DNA from: CAYWVR01 sp964461715
GTDB taxonomy: Bacteria > Planctomycetota > Phycisphaerae > FEN-1346
Reading direction: 5' to 3'
Assembly: GCA_964461715.1 (NCBI GenBank)
Contig: CAYWVR010000022.1
Coordinates: forward strand, 1-54,406
Length of the DNA stretch: 54,406 bases
Part shown: positions 24,910 to 33,262 of the stretch, piece after piece
Layout: the number at the start of each line of letters is the position of its first letter
Numbering within the stretch: the first letter of the stretch is position 1
Program-made: the position numbers and the translations under genes
The notes under the pieces: model-generated
What the model was told of the DNA's origin: nothing
What the model saw: the letters and a program-made list of their open reading frames with translations, nothing else
Databases searched by the model: none

Positions 24910-27116
24910 CGATGAAGACACGCGCGATTCCTCGGGCCGTCGTGCTGGCGGTGGGCGCCGTGCTGCTCGCCGCCGCCGAGGCCGCGGCCCAGCCCCCGCC
25001 GCCCTCGATCGGATGCGTCTATCCGGCGGGCGCGCAGCGGGGCACCACGTGCCGCGTGGTCGTGCGGGGCCAGGCGCTGCGCGCGGCCGAGGGGGTGACC
25101 CTGACGGGGCCGGGCGTCGAGGCCCGGATCGTCCAGGTCGTCAAGCCCATGACGGGCAAGGAGGCGTCCGAGCTCCGCGAGCGGGCCAAGAAGCTCGCGG
25201 CGGAGGCCAAGGAGAAGAAGGACCCGAAGGTCCTGCCCGAGCTTCGCGCGATTCGCGAGAAGCTCCTGGCCTTCGCCAACAAGCCGCCTCCCGCCCTCGC
25301 CGACGTCGTCATAATCGAGGTGACCGTGGCCCCGGACGCCCCGCCGGGCCGGCGAGCCCTGCGTCTGGAGGCTCCCAACGGCCGCTCGAACCCGCTCGTC
25401 TTCTGCATTGACGCGTGGCCCGAGCAGATCGAGGCGGAGGCCAAGCCCGGCCGGCAGGGGCCGAAGAGCGAGCCGCCCGTCGTCCCGGTCCCCGCCGTCC
25501 TCAACGGCGTTATCATGCCCGGCGAGGTCGACCGGGTCCATTTCGATGCCGCCAAGGGCCAGGAGATCGTCGCGGCGGCTTGGGCGCGGGCCCTCGTTCC
25601 GTACCTCGCGGACGCTGTGCCGGGGTGGTTCCAAGCCACCCTGGCCCTTTACGATGCCGAGGGGCGGGAGCTGGCCTACGTCGACGACTTCCGCTTCGAT
25701 CCCGACCCGGTGCTTCACTTCACGGTCCCGGCCGACGGGCGGTACACGCTCGAGATCAAGGATGCCATCTACCGAGGCCGCGAGGACTTCGTTTATCGCA
25801 TCGTCTTGGGCGAGCTGCCGTACGTGACGGGCGTCTTCCCGCTCGGGGGCCGGGCGGGGGAGCGGACCGAGGTGACGCTTGCCGGCTGGAACCTGCCGAA
25901 GACGCGCCTGACCGTCGACAATCGCACGCGCAGGCCCGGCGTCCATCCGCTGGGGGCGGGGGCCGTCAACCCGGTCCCGTTCGCCGTCGACGACCTGCCC
26001 GACCGGACCGAGACCGAGCCGAACGATACGCCCGACGCCGCCCGGGCCGTGCCCCTGGAGACAATCGTCAACGGCCGCATCGACCGGCCCGGCGACCGGG
26101 ACGTCTTCCGCTTCGAGGGCCGCGCGGGACAGGAGATCGTCGCGGAGGTGACGGCGAGGCGGCTGGGGTCGCCGCTCGATTCGTACCTGTGGCTGACCGA
26201 TGCGTCGGGCCGGACCGTGGCCCAGGGCGACGATCACGTCGACCAGGGCGAGGGCCTCGCGACGCACCACGCGGACGCGTATCTTTGGGTCGAGCTGCCC
26301 GCCGACGGGACGTACGACCTGACCGTCGGCGACGTCCAGGGCCAGGGCGGGCCGGCCCACGCGTACCGCCTGCGCCTCAGCCGTCCGCGGCCGGACTTCG
26401 AGCTCCGCGTGGCGCCGTCGAGCCCGCGAGTGCGGGGCGGGACGGCCGTGCCGCTCGAAGTGCACGCGATCCGGCGGGACGGGTTCACGGGGCCGATCCG
26501 GCTGGCCCTGAAGGATGCGCCGGCGGGGTTTGCTCTGGGCGGGGCGGTCGTGCCCGAGGGACAGGACGCCGTCCGCGTGACCCTGGCCGCCCCCCCCAAG
26601 GGCTCGAAGACCCCGGTCCGGCTGGTGCTGGAGGGGGCGGCGATCATAGGCGGCCGGGAGGTCGTTCGCACGGTTGTGCCGGCCGAGGACCGGATGCAGG
26701 CTTTCATCTACCGGCACCTGGTGCCCGCCGACGCTTTGGAAGTGCTCGTAGTCGGCCGGGGAAGCGGCCCGCCGAGGATCCTCTCGGACCTGCCGGTCAG
26801 GATTCCGGCGGGGGGCACGGCCCGGGTGCGGGCGGGCCTGCCCACGAAGACGGCGCGCGGGGAGATCGAGCTCGAGCTCAGCGATCCGCCGGAGGGCGTC
26901 GTCCTGGGCGAGGTTTTGGCGGCTCAAGGCGGCGGGACGATCATGGTCCTGGAGGCCGACCCCGAGAAGGCCACGCCGGGCCTCCGGGGGAACCTGATCG
27001 TGACGGCCTACACGATGCGTCGTCCGCCCTCGAAGCCCGACGCCCCGCCGCGCCCGGCGCGACGGGTCCTTCTGGGGTCGCTTCCGGCCATCCCCTTCGA
27101 GGTGGTGGCGCCCTGA
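24906..27116 (+). CDS. exported PPC-domain protein
   Basis: A 736-residue protein with a signal peptide (AVVLAVGAVLLAAAEAAAQ). It contains IPT/TIG-like and bacterial pre-peptidase C-terminal (PPC) beta-sandwich domains: VLNGVIMPGEVDRVHFDAAK (about 200-290) and ETEPNDTPDAARAV followed by GDRDVFRFEGRAGQEI (about 365-490), then Ig-like strands. This type of protein routinely accompanies DUF1549/DUF1501 pairs in planctomycetes. Its GTG overlaps the DUF1501 stop (GTGA) with GGAG five bases upstream; ATG 24912 is an alternative. It is the last gene of the exported-protein unit. Confidence 0.8.
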   Translation: MTMKTRAIPRAVVLAVGAVLLAAAEAAAQPPPPSIGCVYPAGAQRGTTCRVVVRGQALRAAEGVTLTGPGVEARIVQVVKPMTGKEASELRERAKKLAAEAKEKKDPKVLPELRAIREKLLAFANKPPPALADVVIIEVTVAPDAPPGRRALRLEAPNGRSNPLVFCIDAWPEQIEAEAKPGRQGPKSEPPVVPVPAVLNGVIMPGEVDRVHFDAAKGQEIVAAAWARALVPYLADAVPGWFQATLALYDAEGRELAYVDDFRFDPDPVLHFTVPADGRYTLEIKDAIYRGREDFVYRIVLGELPYVTGVFPLGGRAGERTEVTLAGWNLPKTRLTVDNRTRRPGVHPLGAGAVNPVPFAVDDLPDRTETEPNDTPDAARAVPLETIVNGRIDRPGDRDVFRFEGRAGQEIVAEVTARRLGSPLDSYLWLTDASGRTVAQGDDHVDQGEGLATHHADAYLWVELPADGTYDLTVGDVQGQGGPAHAYRLRLSRPRPDFELRVAPSSPRVRGGTAVPLEVHAIRRDGFTGPIRLALKDAPAGFALGGAVVPEGQDAVRVTLAAPPKGSKTPVRLVLEGAAIIGGREVVRTVVPAEDRMQAFIYRHLVPADALEVLVVGRGSGPPRILSDLPVRIPAGGTARVRAGLPTKTARGEIELELSDPPEGVVLGEVLAAQGGGTIMVLEADPEKATPGLRGNLIVTAYTMRRPPSKPDAPPRPARRVLLGSLPAIPFEVVAP

Positions 27117-27240
27117 GTCGGGGTTTCGGCCGACCTCGATGGGGCCGTCTTCGGGGCGGCGGCGTTGGCCCTGCGGCGGCCCTGGCCCTTCCTGGTTGGG
27201 CTCACCTTTCGCTTACCCGTCCCAAAGCGGGCGAATCGCC

Positions 27241-27269
27241 TTGACGGGGCGGCCGCGGCGGGCTACAGT
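27241..27269 (+). promoter_or_regulatory. promoter upstream of the PHP-hydrolase operon
   Basis: TTGACG (27241-27246), a 17-nt spacer and TACAGT (27264-27269). It gives an 80-nt leader before ATG 27355; the leader shows no obvious structure or Shine-Dalgarno. Confidence 0.5.
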
Positions 27270-27354
27270 TCTGCTTCCGGACGGGGGGTCCGCGCGGACT
27301 TGGCGCGGCCCGAGGTCCGGGTGCGGCGGTTCAAGACCCGGAACGAAACTCCCG

Positions 27355-28020
27355 ATGATCGATTTTCACACGCACACGATCTTCTCCGACGGCGTCCTCA
27401 TTCCGACCGAGCTGGCCCGCCGGGCCGAGGTCGCGGGGTACCGCGTCCTGGGTTTCGCGGACCACGTGGACACGGTTCTCGTGGAGCGGACCGTGCCGGC
27501 CCTCGTGCAAGCCGCCGAGGACCTGGCCGCGGCCATGGAGATGAAGCTCGTGCCGGGCGCCGAGGTCACCCATTGCCGCCCCGAGCACGTGGCCGGCGTC
27601 GTCGCGCGGGCGCGGGCTCTGGGGGCCCGGGTCGTTCTCGTCCACGGCGAGTCGCCCGTCGAGCCGGTCCTGGAGGGCACCAACCGGGCGGCCATCGAGG
27701 CCGGGTGCGACATCCTGGCCCATCCGGGCCTGGTGACCGCGTCGGACGCGGCGCTGGCGGCGGAGCGCGGCGTGCTGCTGGAGATTTCCGGCCGCGCGGG
27801 CCATAGCCTGGCCAACGGGCACGTGGCCCGGATGGCGCGGGAGACGGAGGCCGGGGTCGTCTTCGGAAGCGACAGCCACGCCCCCTCGGACCTCGTCGGC
27901 CGCGCGCGGGCCGAAGCGATCCTCGCCATGGCGGGACTCGACGCCGACGAGGTGGCCGCGGCCTTCGAGGCGGCCGAGGTGCTGGCGCGGCGGGCGCTCG
28001 GGAAGGGGACGCAGACGTGA
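27355..28020 (+). CDS. PHP-domain metal-dependent hydrolase
   Basis: A 221-residue cytoplasmic protein of the polymerase and histidinol phosphatase (PHP) superfamily, which hydrolyses phosphoesters with bound metals. Metal-ligand motifs are visible: DFHTHTIFSDG at the N-terminus, GFADHVD, PGAEVTHC, LVHGES, ILAHPG and FGSDSHAP. The substrate is not evident. Its stop overlaps the GTG of the next gene, so the three genes 27355-29209 form a coupled unit. Confidence 0.85.
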   Translation: MIDFHTHTIFSDGVLIPTELARRAEVAGYRVLGFADHVDTVLVERTVPALVQAAEDLAAAMEMKLVPGAEVTHCRPEHVAGVVARARALGARVVLVHGESPVEPVLEGTNRAAIEAGCDILAHPGLVTASDAALAAERGVLLEISGRAGHSLANGHVARMARETEAGVVFGSDSHAPSDLVGRARAEAILAMAGLDADEVAAAFEAAEVLARRALGKGTQT

Positions 28021-28490
28021 GAACCTTTCAGCGAATCGCGCGGCTCATCCGTCCGGCGGTAGCCCTGCCGACGCTGGCGGCGCTGGCGTTGGCGGGCATG
28101 GTCGTCCTGGGGCTCGGGTGCGGGGGACCGGAGCGACGCGAGAACCCCCCGCCCCATCTCATGCGCGACGTCCCCGTTCCCGCGGGGTTCCAGTTCGTGC
28201 CCAAGGAGTCGACCGATCGCTCGACGGCGGGGGTGCGGCTCATTAGCCATCTGTATAAGGGCCAGGCCCCGGTCCGCGAGACCGCCGACTTCTACGCCCG
28301 GGCCATGCCCGCCCGGGGTTGGACCCTGCGCGACCGGACGTTCAACCGCGGCAAGGAGCGGCTCGTCTTCGAGAAGGGCCGCGAGACCGCGTACGTCACC
28401 CTGTGGGACGACTGGGGCGCCAAGCTCATGGTCCAGGTCTACCCGCAAGGGATGGGCCCGACGAAGCATGTACACGAGAGCGACCAATGA
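28017..28490 (+). CDS. putative lipoprotein of unknown function
   Basis: A 157-residue protein with a signal peptide ending in a lipobox (MVVLGLGC), so it is probably lipidated at Cys35. The mature part has a DVPVPAGFQFVPKES opening and an alpha/beta stretch (ETADFYARAMPARGWTL) typical of small planctomycete and delta-proteobacterial periplasmic lipoproteins. No known catalytic motif is seen. It overlaps both neighbours (GTGA at the start, ATGA at the end). Confidence 0.7.
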   Translation: MRTFQRIARLIRPAVALPTLAALALAGMVVLGLGCGGPERRENPPPHLMRDVPVPAGFQFVPKESTDRSTAGVRLISHLYKGQAPVRETADFYARAMPARGWTLRDRTFNRGKERLVFEKGRETAYVTLWDDWGAKLMVQVYPQGMGPTKHVHESDQ

Positions 28491-29209
28491 AGAGCCAACG
28501 CCGCCACGAACTGCAGACCAACGAGCTGGCCGACGCCCTCGGCCGCGTCATCGCCAAGGTCAAGCCGTACGGCACGCACGTTTTCTGGGGCGCGTTGATC
28601 GTCCTGGGCGGCATCGTCGCCTTGGTCACGCTGAGCTCGCGGCCGGACGCGGAGGCGGGGGTGGCCCGGGCGTTCACGCGCGCCTTGGCGGGCGCCGAGA
28701 CGGCCCCGCTGGAGACGTTCCTCGTCTCCCATCCCGAGGCCCCCCAGGTTCCCGCCGCCAAGATCGCCCTCGGCGACCGGCTGCTTCTGTCGGCGGTGCG
28801 CGGCGTGGAGTCCGACGGGGAGATGGTTGACGACGAGACGGCCCGCCGCCACGTGACCCGCGCGAAGGACTTCTACCGCGAGGCGGCCGCGGCGTCGGCG
28901 ACGTACCGGCCGCTCGCGGAGATGAAACTGGCGCTGGTGGCCATCCAGGAGGGGAACCTTGCCGACGGCAGGGCGAAGCTCGAGGCGGTCCGCGACACGT
29001 ATCCCGGTTCGGCGGCGGCCCACGGGGCCGCGGCCCACCTGGCGATGCTCGAGGGCTACACGCCCGTCGAGTTCTCCGACGCGCCCCTGATCGACCCCGA
29101 ACCCGAGCCCGAGCCGGCGCCCGAGCCGGCGCCCGAGCCGGCGCCCGAGCCCGAGTCTGAACCCGAAGCCGAGTCTGACCCCGAAGCCGCGCCCGAGCCC
29201 AAGGGCTAG
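28487..29209 (+). CDS. membrane-anchored TPR-like protein with Glu-Pro tail
   Basis: A 240-residue protein. A membrane helix near residues 30-50 (HVFWGALIVLGGIVALV) is followed by TPR-like helices (FLVSHPEAPQVPAAKIALGD, AKDFYREAAAASATYRPLAE, GRAKLEAVRDTYPGSAAAHG). The last 40 residues alternate Glu/Pro/Ala and may span periplasmic space. The layout resembles YfgM/TPR_21 proteins that assist folding outside the cytoplasm. Its start overlaps the lipoprotein stop by four bases. Confidence 0.7.
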   Translation: MKSQRRHELQTNELADALGRVIAKVKPYGTHVFWGALIVLGGIVALVTLSSRPDAEAGVARAFTRALAGAETAPLETFLVSHPEAPQVPAAKIALGDRLLLSAVRGVESDGEMVDDETARRHVTRAKDFYREAAAASATYRPLAEMKLALVAIQEGNLADGRAKLEAVRDTYPGSAAAHGAAAHLAMLEGYTPVEFSDAPLIDPEPEPEPAPEPAPEPAPEPESEPEAESDPEAAPEPKG

Positions 29210-29313
29210 GACGGAAGAACATGCCGCCACATTAGGCGCGAGCCGAACTCGCGCGCTGGTCGTTCGCTCAATACAGACGAGACCCCCCCCACAAGGCAAA
29301 GGAAGGAACCGAC

Positions 29314-29946
29314 ATGGCCGACATGGCAGCCCTCGCCCGGGCCATCGAAAAGGGTGACCGCGACAGCACCGTCAAGTTCGTCAAGGAGGCCCTCGACCAG
29401 GGCGCCAGCGCCGAGGAGGTCCTCAACGAGGGGCTCGTCGTGGGCATGGACTCGATCGGGACCAAGTTCAAGAACAACGAGGTCTACGTCCCCGAGGTTC
29501 TCATCGCCGCCCGGGCCATGGCGGGGGGCATGGAGGTTCTGGAGCCGATCCTCGCCGAGACCGGCGTCAAGCCGCGCGGCAAGGTTGTCATCGGCACCGT
29601 CAAGCAGGACCTCCACGACATCGGCAAGAACCTGGTGGCCATGATGCTCAAAGGCGGGGGTTTTCGGGTCTTCGACCTGGGCGTCGACGTTGATCCCGAG
29701 ACGTTCATCGCGACGGCCAAGGAGAACGGGGCCGAGCTGATCGCCTGCTCGGCGCTCCTTACGACCACCATGCCGAACATGGAGAAGGTCGTCCAGGCCC
29801 TCAAGGGCGAGGGCCTCGCATCCGTCAAGGTCATGATCGGCGGCGCCCCGGTCACGCAGGAGTTCGCCGACAAGATCGGCGCCGACGGCTACGCTCCCGA
29901 CGCCGCCAGCGCCGTGGACCTGGCCCGGAACCTGGTGCCGGCGTAG
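29314..29946 (+). CDS. corrinoid (B12-binding) methyltransfer protein
   Basis: A 210-residue methyl carrier like MtbC/MttC. The four-helix cap (about 1-88; GLVVGMDSIGTKFKNNEVYV, PEVLIAARAM) precedes the Rossmann B12 domain, with the base-off ligand motif DLHDIGKNLV near residue 100, FDLGVDVDPE, and GGAPVTQEFADKIGADGYA. Such proteins pass a methyl group between a substrate-specific methyltransferase and a second one, often of the UroD family. A UroD-family gene lies 7 kb away at 37171; no dedicated MttB/MtbB partner is in the window. AAAGGAAGGA precedes ATG 29314. Confidence 0.92.
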   Translation: MADMAALARAIEKGDRDSTVKFVKEALDQGASAEEVLNEGLVVGMDSIGTKFKNNEVYVPEVLIAARAMAGGMEVLEPILAETGVKPRGKVVIGTVKQDLHDIGKNLVAMMLKGGGFRVFDLGVDVDPETFIATAKENGAELIACSALLTTTMPNMEKVVQALKGEGLASVKVMIGGAPVTQEFADKIGADGYAPDAASAVDLARNLVPA

Positions 29947-29962
29947 GTCCCCAAGGCCACGC

Positions 29963-30994
29963 ATGACCGACGTGGAACCCAGGGAGGGACCGTTGCCCGA
30001 GGACGCGCTGCCGGAGCGCGAGCTCGCGACGCTCGAGATCACCCTTCAGAGCGCACCCTCCGAGAGCCGTCTCGACCGGTTCCTTGCCGCCCGCTGGCGC
30101 GGCCACAGCCGCTCGGTTTACCAGAAGCTCATCAAGGCGGGGCGCGTCCTCGTCAACAACGAGCCCGTCACGAAGCCCTCGACCGAGATTCACCAGGGCG
30201 ACCACCTGTTCGTCACGCTGCTGAAGCGCAAGCCCCTCGGCATCGTCCCCGAGCCTATTCCCATCCGCGTCCTCTACGAGGACGAGGACCTCATCGCCGT
30301 CGACAAGGACCCGGGTCTGATCGTCCATCCCGCGCGCGGCAACGCGCACGGGACGCTGGTCAACGCGGTGGCGTGGCACGCCGAGCACCTCTCGGCGGTG
30401 GGCGGGCCGTGGCGGCCGGGCGTCGTCCATCGGCTCGATCGCGACACGAGCGGCGTGATCGTGCTGGCGAAGAACGACCGGGCGCACCTGCGTTTAGCGC
30501 GGCAATGGGAAGAGCGGACGGTCGAGAAGGAGTACCTGGCCGTTGTCGAGGGCGTCCCGGACCTCGACGCCGACGTCATCGACCAACCCCTCGGCAAGGA
30601 CCGGCGCGTCCGCGAGCGCTATGCCGTCCGTCGCGACGGAACCGGCAGGGCTGCCCGCAGCCACTGGGAGGTCGAGGAGCGTTTCGACGGGTTCGCCCTG
30701 GTGCGGGTGCGCCCGACGACGGGCCGGACCCACCAGATTCGCATCCACCTCGCCCACATCGGCCACCGGATCGTCGCCGACCGCCAGTACGGCAGCCGCG
30801 ACAAGCTGACCCTCCAGGACCTCGCGCGCGGTCGGGCGGAGGAGGACGCGGTCCTTCTCGACCGCCAGGCCCTTCACGCCTCCCGCCTCGCCCTTCGCCA
30901 TCCCCGCACACGTGCCCCTCTTGCCCTGGAAGCCCCCCTTCCTGCGGATATGACGGCAACCCTTGCCGCGCTGCGCACGTGGCGCGTCTCCTGA
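29963..30994 (+). CDS. RluA-family pseudouridine synthase
   Basis: Isomerises uridine to pseudouridine in rRNA or tRNA. Residues about 30-95 are an S4 RNA-binding domain (SRLDRFLAARW, SRSVYQKLIKAGRVLVNN). The catalytic domain contains the hallmark HRLDRDTSGVIVLAKN near residue 156, with the active-site aspartate, and GRTHQIRIHLAHIGHRIVAD. It is 343 residues, similar to RluD. The target uridine cannot be told from sequence. It begins 16 nt after the corrinoid-protein gene, so co-transcription is possible though functionally unrelated. Confidence 0.92.
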   Translation: MTDVEPREGPLPEDALPERELATLEITLQSAPSESRLDRFLAARWRGHSRSVYQKLIKAGRVLVNNEPVTKPSTEIHQGDHLFVTLLKRKPLGIVPEPIPIRVLYEDEDLIAVDKDPGLIVHPARGNAHGTLVNAVAWHAEHLSAVGGPWRPGVVHRLDRDTSGVIVLAKNDRAHLRLARQWEERTVEKEYLAVVEGVPDLDADVIDQPLGKDRRVRERYAVRRDGTGRAARSHWEVEERFDGFALVRVRPTTGRTHQIRIHLAHIGHRIVADRQYGSRDKLTLQDLARGRAEEDAVLLDRQALHASRLALRHPRTRAPLALEAPLPADMTATLAALRTWRVS

Positions 30995-31056
30995 GGGCCC
31001 GGGGATTCGCTGTGCCCGTTCCCAGGCTTTTGGGTGATTTGCGCGGGCGGGGCGTC

Positions 31057-31113
31057 TATAATGGGCCCATGCTTTTGACCCTGACGAGGAGGAGATTGCC
31101 CCGATGGCCCTGA
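31057..31113 (+). promoter_or_regulatory. TATAAT element and short overlapping upstream ORF
   Basis: TATAAT at 31057-31062 is followed after six bases by ATG 31069. This opens a 14-codon frame (MLLTLTRRRLPRWP) that ends at TGA 31111-31113, overlapping the start of the rubrerythrin-like gene in another frame. The -35 is poor. The ribosome site GAGGAGGAG for the downstream gene lies inside the small ORF, so its translation could influence that gene. Confidence 0.4.
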
Positions 31114-31607
31114 GCGAGAAACTGTGCGGCATCCTGGAGATGGGGATGCAGAAGGAACGGGCGGCCCACGACTTCTACGTCCATGCCGCCGAGAACACCG
31201 GTCACAAGCTCGGCAAGCAGATGTTCCAGCGGCTGGCCGAGGAGGAGACCAAGCACGAGCGGCTCCTCGGCGACTGGTCCGAGCAGGGGAGCTGTCCCCC
31301 CGGGGCCGAGTTCCGCCCGCCCGATGGCGAGATGCTCCGCCGCGGCCACGCCAAGGTCGACGAGATCGTCCAGGCCGAGGCCGGCGACCTCGAAGCCGTC
31401 GAGCTGGGGCGGAAGATGGAGCGGCAAGCCATCGACTTCTACCTCGACGCCGCCGAGAAGACCGAGGATTCGGCCTCCAAGGACCTTCTGATGCGTCTGA
31501 AGGCCGAGGAGGATAAGCACTTGGCGCTCTTGACGGACCTCTACGAGTACATGCGCGACCCGAACCTCTGGAGCGTGCGCGACGAGGGGGCCCATTTCGA
31601 CTCCTGA
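31104..31607 (+). CDS. rubrerythrin-like / ferritin-like diiron protein
   Basis: A 167-residue four-helix bundle of the COG1633 type. Two similar halves each carry an acidic helix and an ExxxH-type motif: KERAAHDFYVHAAENTG with AEEETKHERLL, and ERQAIDFYLDAAEKTED with AEEDKHLALL. These glutamates and histidines are the usual diiron ligands. It lacks the rubredoxin domain of true rubrerythrin. A role in peroxide or iron handling is the usual inference. GAGGAGGAG lies nine bases before ATG 31104. Confidence 0.88.
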   Translation: MALSEKLCGILEMGMQKERAAHDFYVHAAENTGHKLGKQMFQRLAEEETKHERLLGDWSEQGSCPPGAEFRPPDGEMLRRGHAKVDEIVQAEAGDLEAVELGRKMERQAIDFYLDAAEKTEDSASKDLLMRLKAEEDKHLALLTDLYEYMRDPNLWSVRDEGAHFDS

Positions 31608-31656
31608 CCCGCCGCACGCCGGGGCCGAGGGGCGGCGACGAACGTCCGTGTTTTTC

Positions 31657-31684
31657 TTGCATCTTGAAGCCCGATGGGTACACT
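31657..31684 (+). promoter_or_regulatory. putative promoter of the small lipoprotein gene
   Basis: TTGCAT (31657-31662), a 16-nt spacer and TACACT (31679-31684). It would leave a leader of about 155 nt before ATG 31846. Confidence 0.4.
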
Positions 31685-31845
31685 CACCTCAGGCCAGGGG
31701 TGATCATGGGGAGCTCGAGCCCGTTCGGGCACGCCGCGCCCCGTCCCCCCGAGAGCCATGTCGGCGGCCGGGCGCGCGCCCGGTGCGGTACTCGCGACGC
31801 GGGTTCAAACGCATAGACAACGGGACCGAGGAAAGGAGATCTGCG

Positions 31846-32085
31846 ATGAAGTACCTGACACTGTTGGCGCTGTTGGCTTTTCTGGCCGCACCCCTGGTCA
31901 GCGCGGGCTGCAAGAGCGAGGAGCCGGCGTCCCCCGCCGAGGAGAAGACCCTTGGCGAGAGGATCGACGAGGGCATGGAGGAAGCCGAGAAGATGGGCGA
32001 GGAAGCCGAGAAGAAGGCCGAGGAGATGGGCGAGGAAGCCGAGAAGAAGGCCGAGGAGATCGAGGAGGAGATGGAGGGCGAGTAG
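31846..32085 (+). CDS. small coiled-coil lipoprotein
   Basis: A 79-residue protein. The signal peptide ends in a lipobox (LVSAGC), predicting lipidation at Cys23. The remainder is almost pure Glu/Lys/Ala/Met in 11-residue periods (EEAEKKAEEMG), which favours a straight or right-handed coiled coil. Periodic lipoproteins of this size can act as envelope spacers or tethers, but there is no direct homologue to cite. AAAGGAG lies seven bases before ATG 31846, and a strong terminator follows. Confidence 0.8.
   Translation: MKYLTLLALLAFLAAPLVSAGCKSEEPASPAEEKTLGERIDEGMEEAEKMGEEAEKKAEEMGEEAEKKAEEIEEEMEGE
31995..32060 (+). repeat. two perfect 33-nt coding repeats
   Basis: Units 31995-32027 and 32028-32060 are identical and encode the 11-residue period of the small lipoprotein. 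A partial, slightly changed unit precedes them. Length variation by slippage or recombination would keep the reading frame. Confidence 0.85.
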
Positions 32086-32122
32086 GCCCCTTCACCTCTT
32101 CGCGGCCGTGCATCGACATGCC

Positions 32123-32162
32123 ACCGGGCGCCCGGGGACCCACCCGGCGCCCGGTTTCCCTT
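32123..32162 (+). terminator. terminator after the small lipoprotein gene
   Basis: ACCGGGCGCC (32123-32132) pairs perfectly with GGCGCCCGGT (32146-32155) and is followed by TTCCCTT. Confidence 0.65.
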
Positions 32163-32182
32163 GACGCGGAGACCCCTCACCC

Positions 32183-33193
32183 ATGCCCACCTACGTCGTC
32201 ACCGGCGGCGCCGGGTTCATCGGATCGAACTTCGTCCGCCTCGTCCTCGCCGAGCGGCCGGACGCGCGCATCGCCAACGTCGATCTCCTGACCTACGCCG
32301 GAAACGTCGAGAACCTCGAGGGCCTCCCCGACGACCGCCACACCCTCATCCGGGCCGACATCACCGACCCCGAGACCGTCCGCGAGGCCGTCCCCGAAGG
32401 CGCCGACGCCCTCGTCAACTTCGCCGCCGAGACCCACGTCGACCGGTCCATCCTCGGGCCGCTGGCCTTCGCCCGCACGAACGTCCTCGGGACCCAGGTC
32501 CTGCTCGACGTGGCCCGCGCGCGGGGCGTGGGCCGGTTCCTCCAGGTCTCGACCGACGAGGTCTACGGGTCGCTCGGGCCCGCCGATCCCCCGTTCACCG
32601 AGGACCACCCCATCGTGCCGAGCAGCCCGTACGCGGCATCGAAGGCGGGGGCGGACCACCTGGTGCGCGCGGCCCATCACACCTACGGCCAGGACGTCTG
32701 CATTACCCGCTGCTCGAACAACTACGGCCCGTACCATTTTCCCGAGAAGCTGATTCCGCTCGTGATCACGAACGCAATCGACGGCATCGAGGTGCCCGTC
32801 TACGGAGACGGCCGCCAGGTTCGCGACTGGATTCACGCCGAGGACCACGCCCGGGCGGTGCTGGCGGTGATCGAGGGCGGGCGGCCCGGCGCGGTCTACA
32901 ACGTCGGGGCCCGGGCCGAGCGATACAACATCGACGTGGTCCGCGCCATCCTCGCCCACCTCGGCAAGGATGAGTCGCTCATCCGCCACGTCAAGGATCG
33001 CCCGGGGCATGACCGCCGCTATGCCATGGATCCGAGGCGGCTGGAGACGCAGCTGGGCTGGCGCCCGACGATGAGCTTCGACGAGGGCCTGGCCGCCACC
33101 GTCGCGTGGTACCGCGAGCACGAGTCCTGGTGGCGCCGCGTCAAGGATGGATCGTATCGAGAATATTACGAAACGTGGTACGGCGATCGCTAG
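32183..33193 (+). CDS. rfbB: dTDP-glucose 4,6-dehydratase
   Basis: Converts dTDP-glucose to dTDP-4-keto-6-deoxyglucose for rhamnose and other deoxysugars of surface glycans. It is an extended short-chain dehydrogenase: NAD loop GGAGFIGSNFVR at residues 7-18, STDEVYGSLG near 125, catalytic YAASK near 150, and TRCSNNYGPYHFPEKLIP. It is 336 residues, the normal length. The other rml genes are not in the window, so it is a solitary copy. Confidence 0.92.
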   Translation: MPTYVVTGGAGFIGSNFVRLVLAERPDARIANVDLLTYAGNVENLEGLPDDRHTLIRADITDPETVREAVPEGADALVNFAAETHVDRSILGPLAFARTNVLGTQVLLDVARARGVGRFLQVSTDEVYGSLGPADPPFTEDHPIVPSSPYAASKAGADHLVRAAHHTYGQDVCITRCSNNYGPYHFPEKLIPLVITNAIDGIEVPVYGDGRQVRDWIHAEDHARAVLAVIEGGRPGAVYNVGARAERYNIDVVRAILAHLGKDESLIRHVKDRPGHDRRYAMDPRRLETQLGWRPTMSFDEGLAATVAWYREHESWWRRVKDGSYREYYETWYGDR

Positions 33194-33227
33194 CCGCGTG
33201 CGCCTTGGTCCTTCCTCCACTCTTCGC

Positions 33228-33256
33228 TTGACCTGCCGCCCGCAACCCGCCATGCT
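33228..33256 (+). promoter_or_regulatory. leaderless-type promoter of the amidohydrolase gene
   Basis: TTGACC (33228-33233), a 17-nt spacer and CATGCT (33251-33256). ATG 33263 begins six bases after the -10. No Shine-Dalgarno is present. Confidence 0.45.
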
Positions 33257-33262
33257 ACCCCC

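Noticed and set aside
29098..29190. Short-period repeat that could suggest a CRISPR-like array
   Set aside because: It is the in-frame Glu-Pro tail of the TPR-like protein, with no spacers. No CRISPR array or cas gene was found anywhere in the window.
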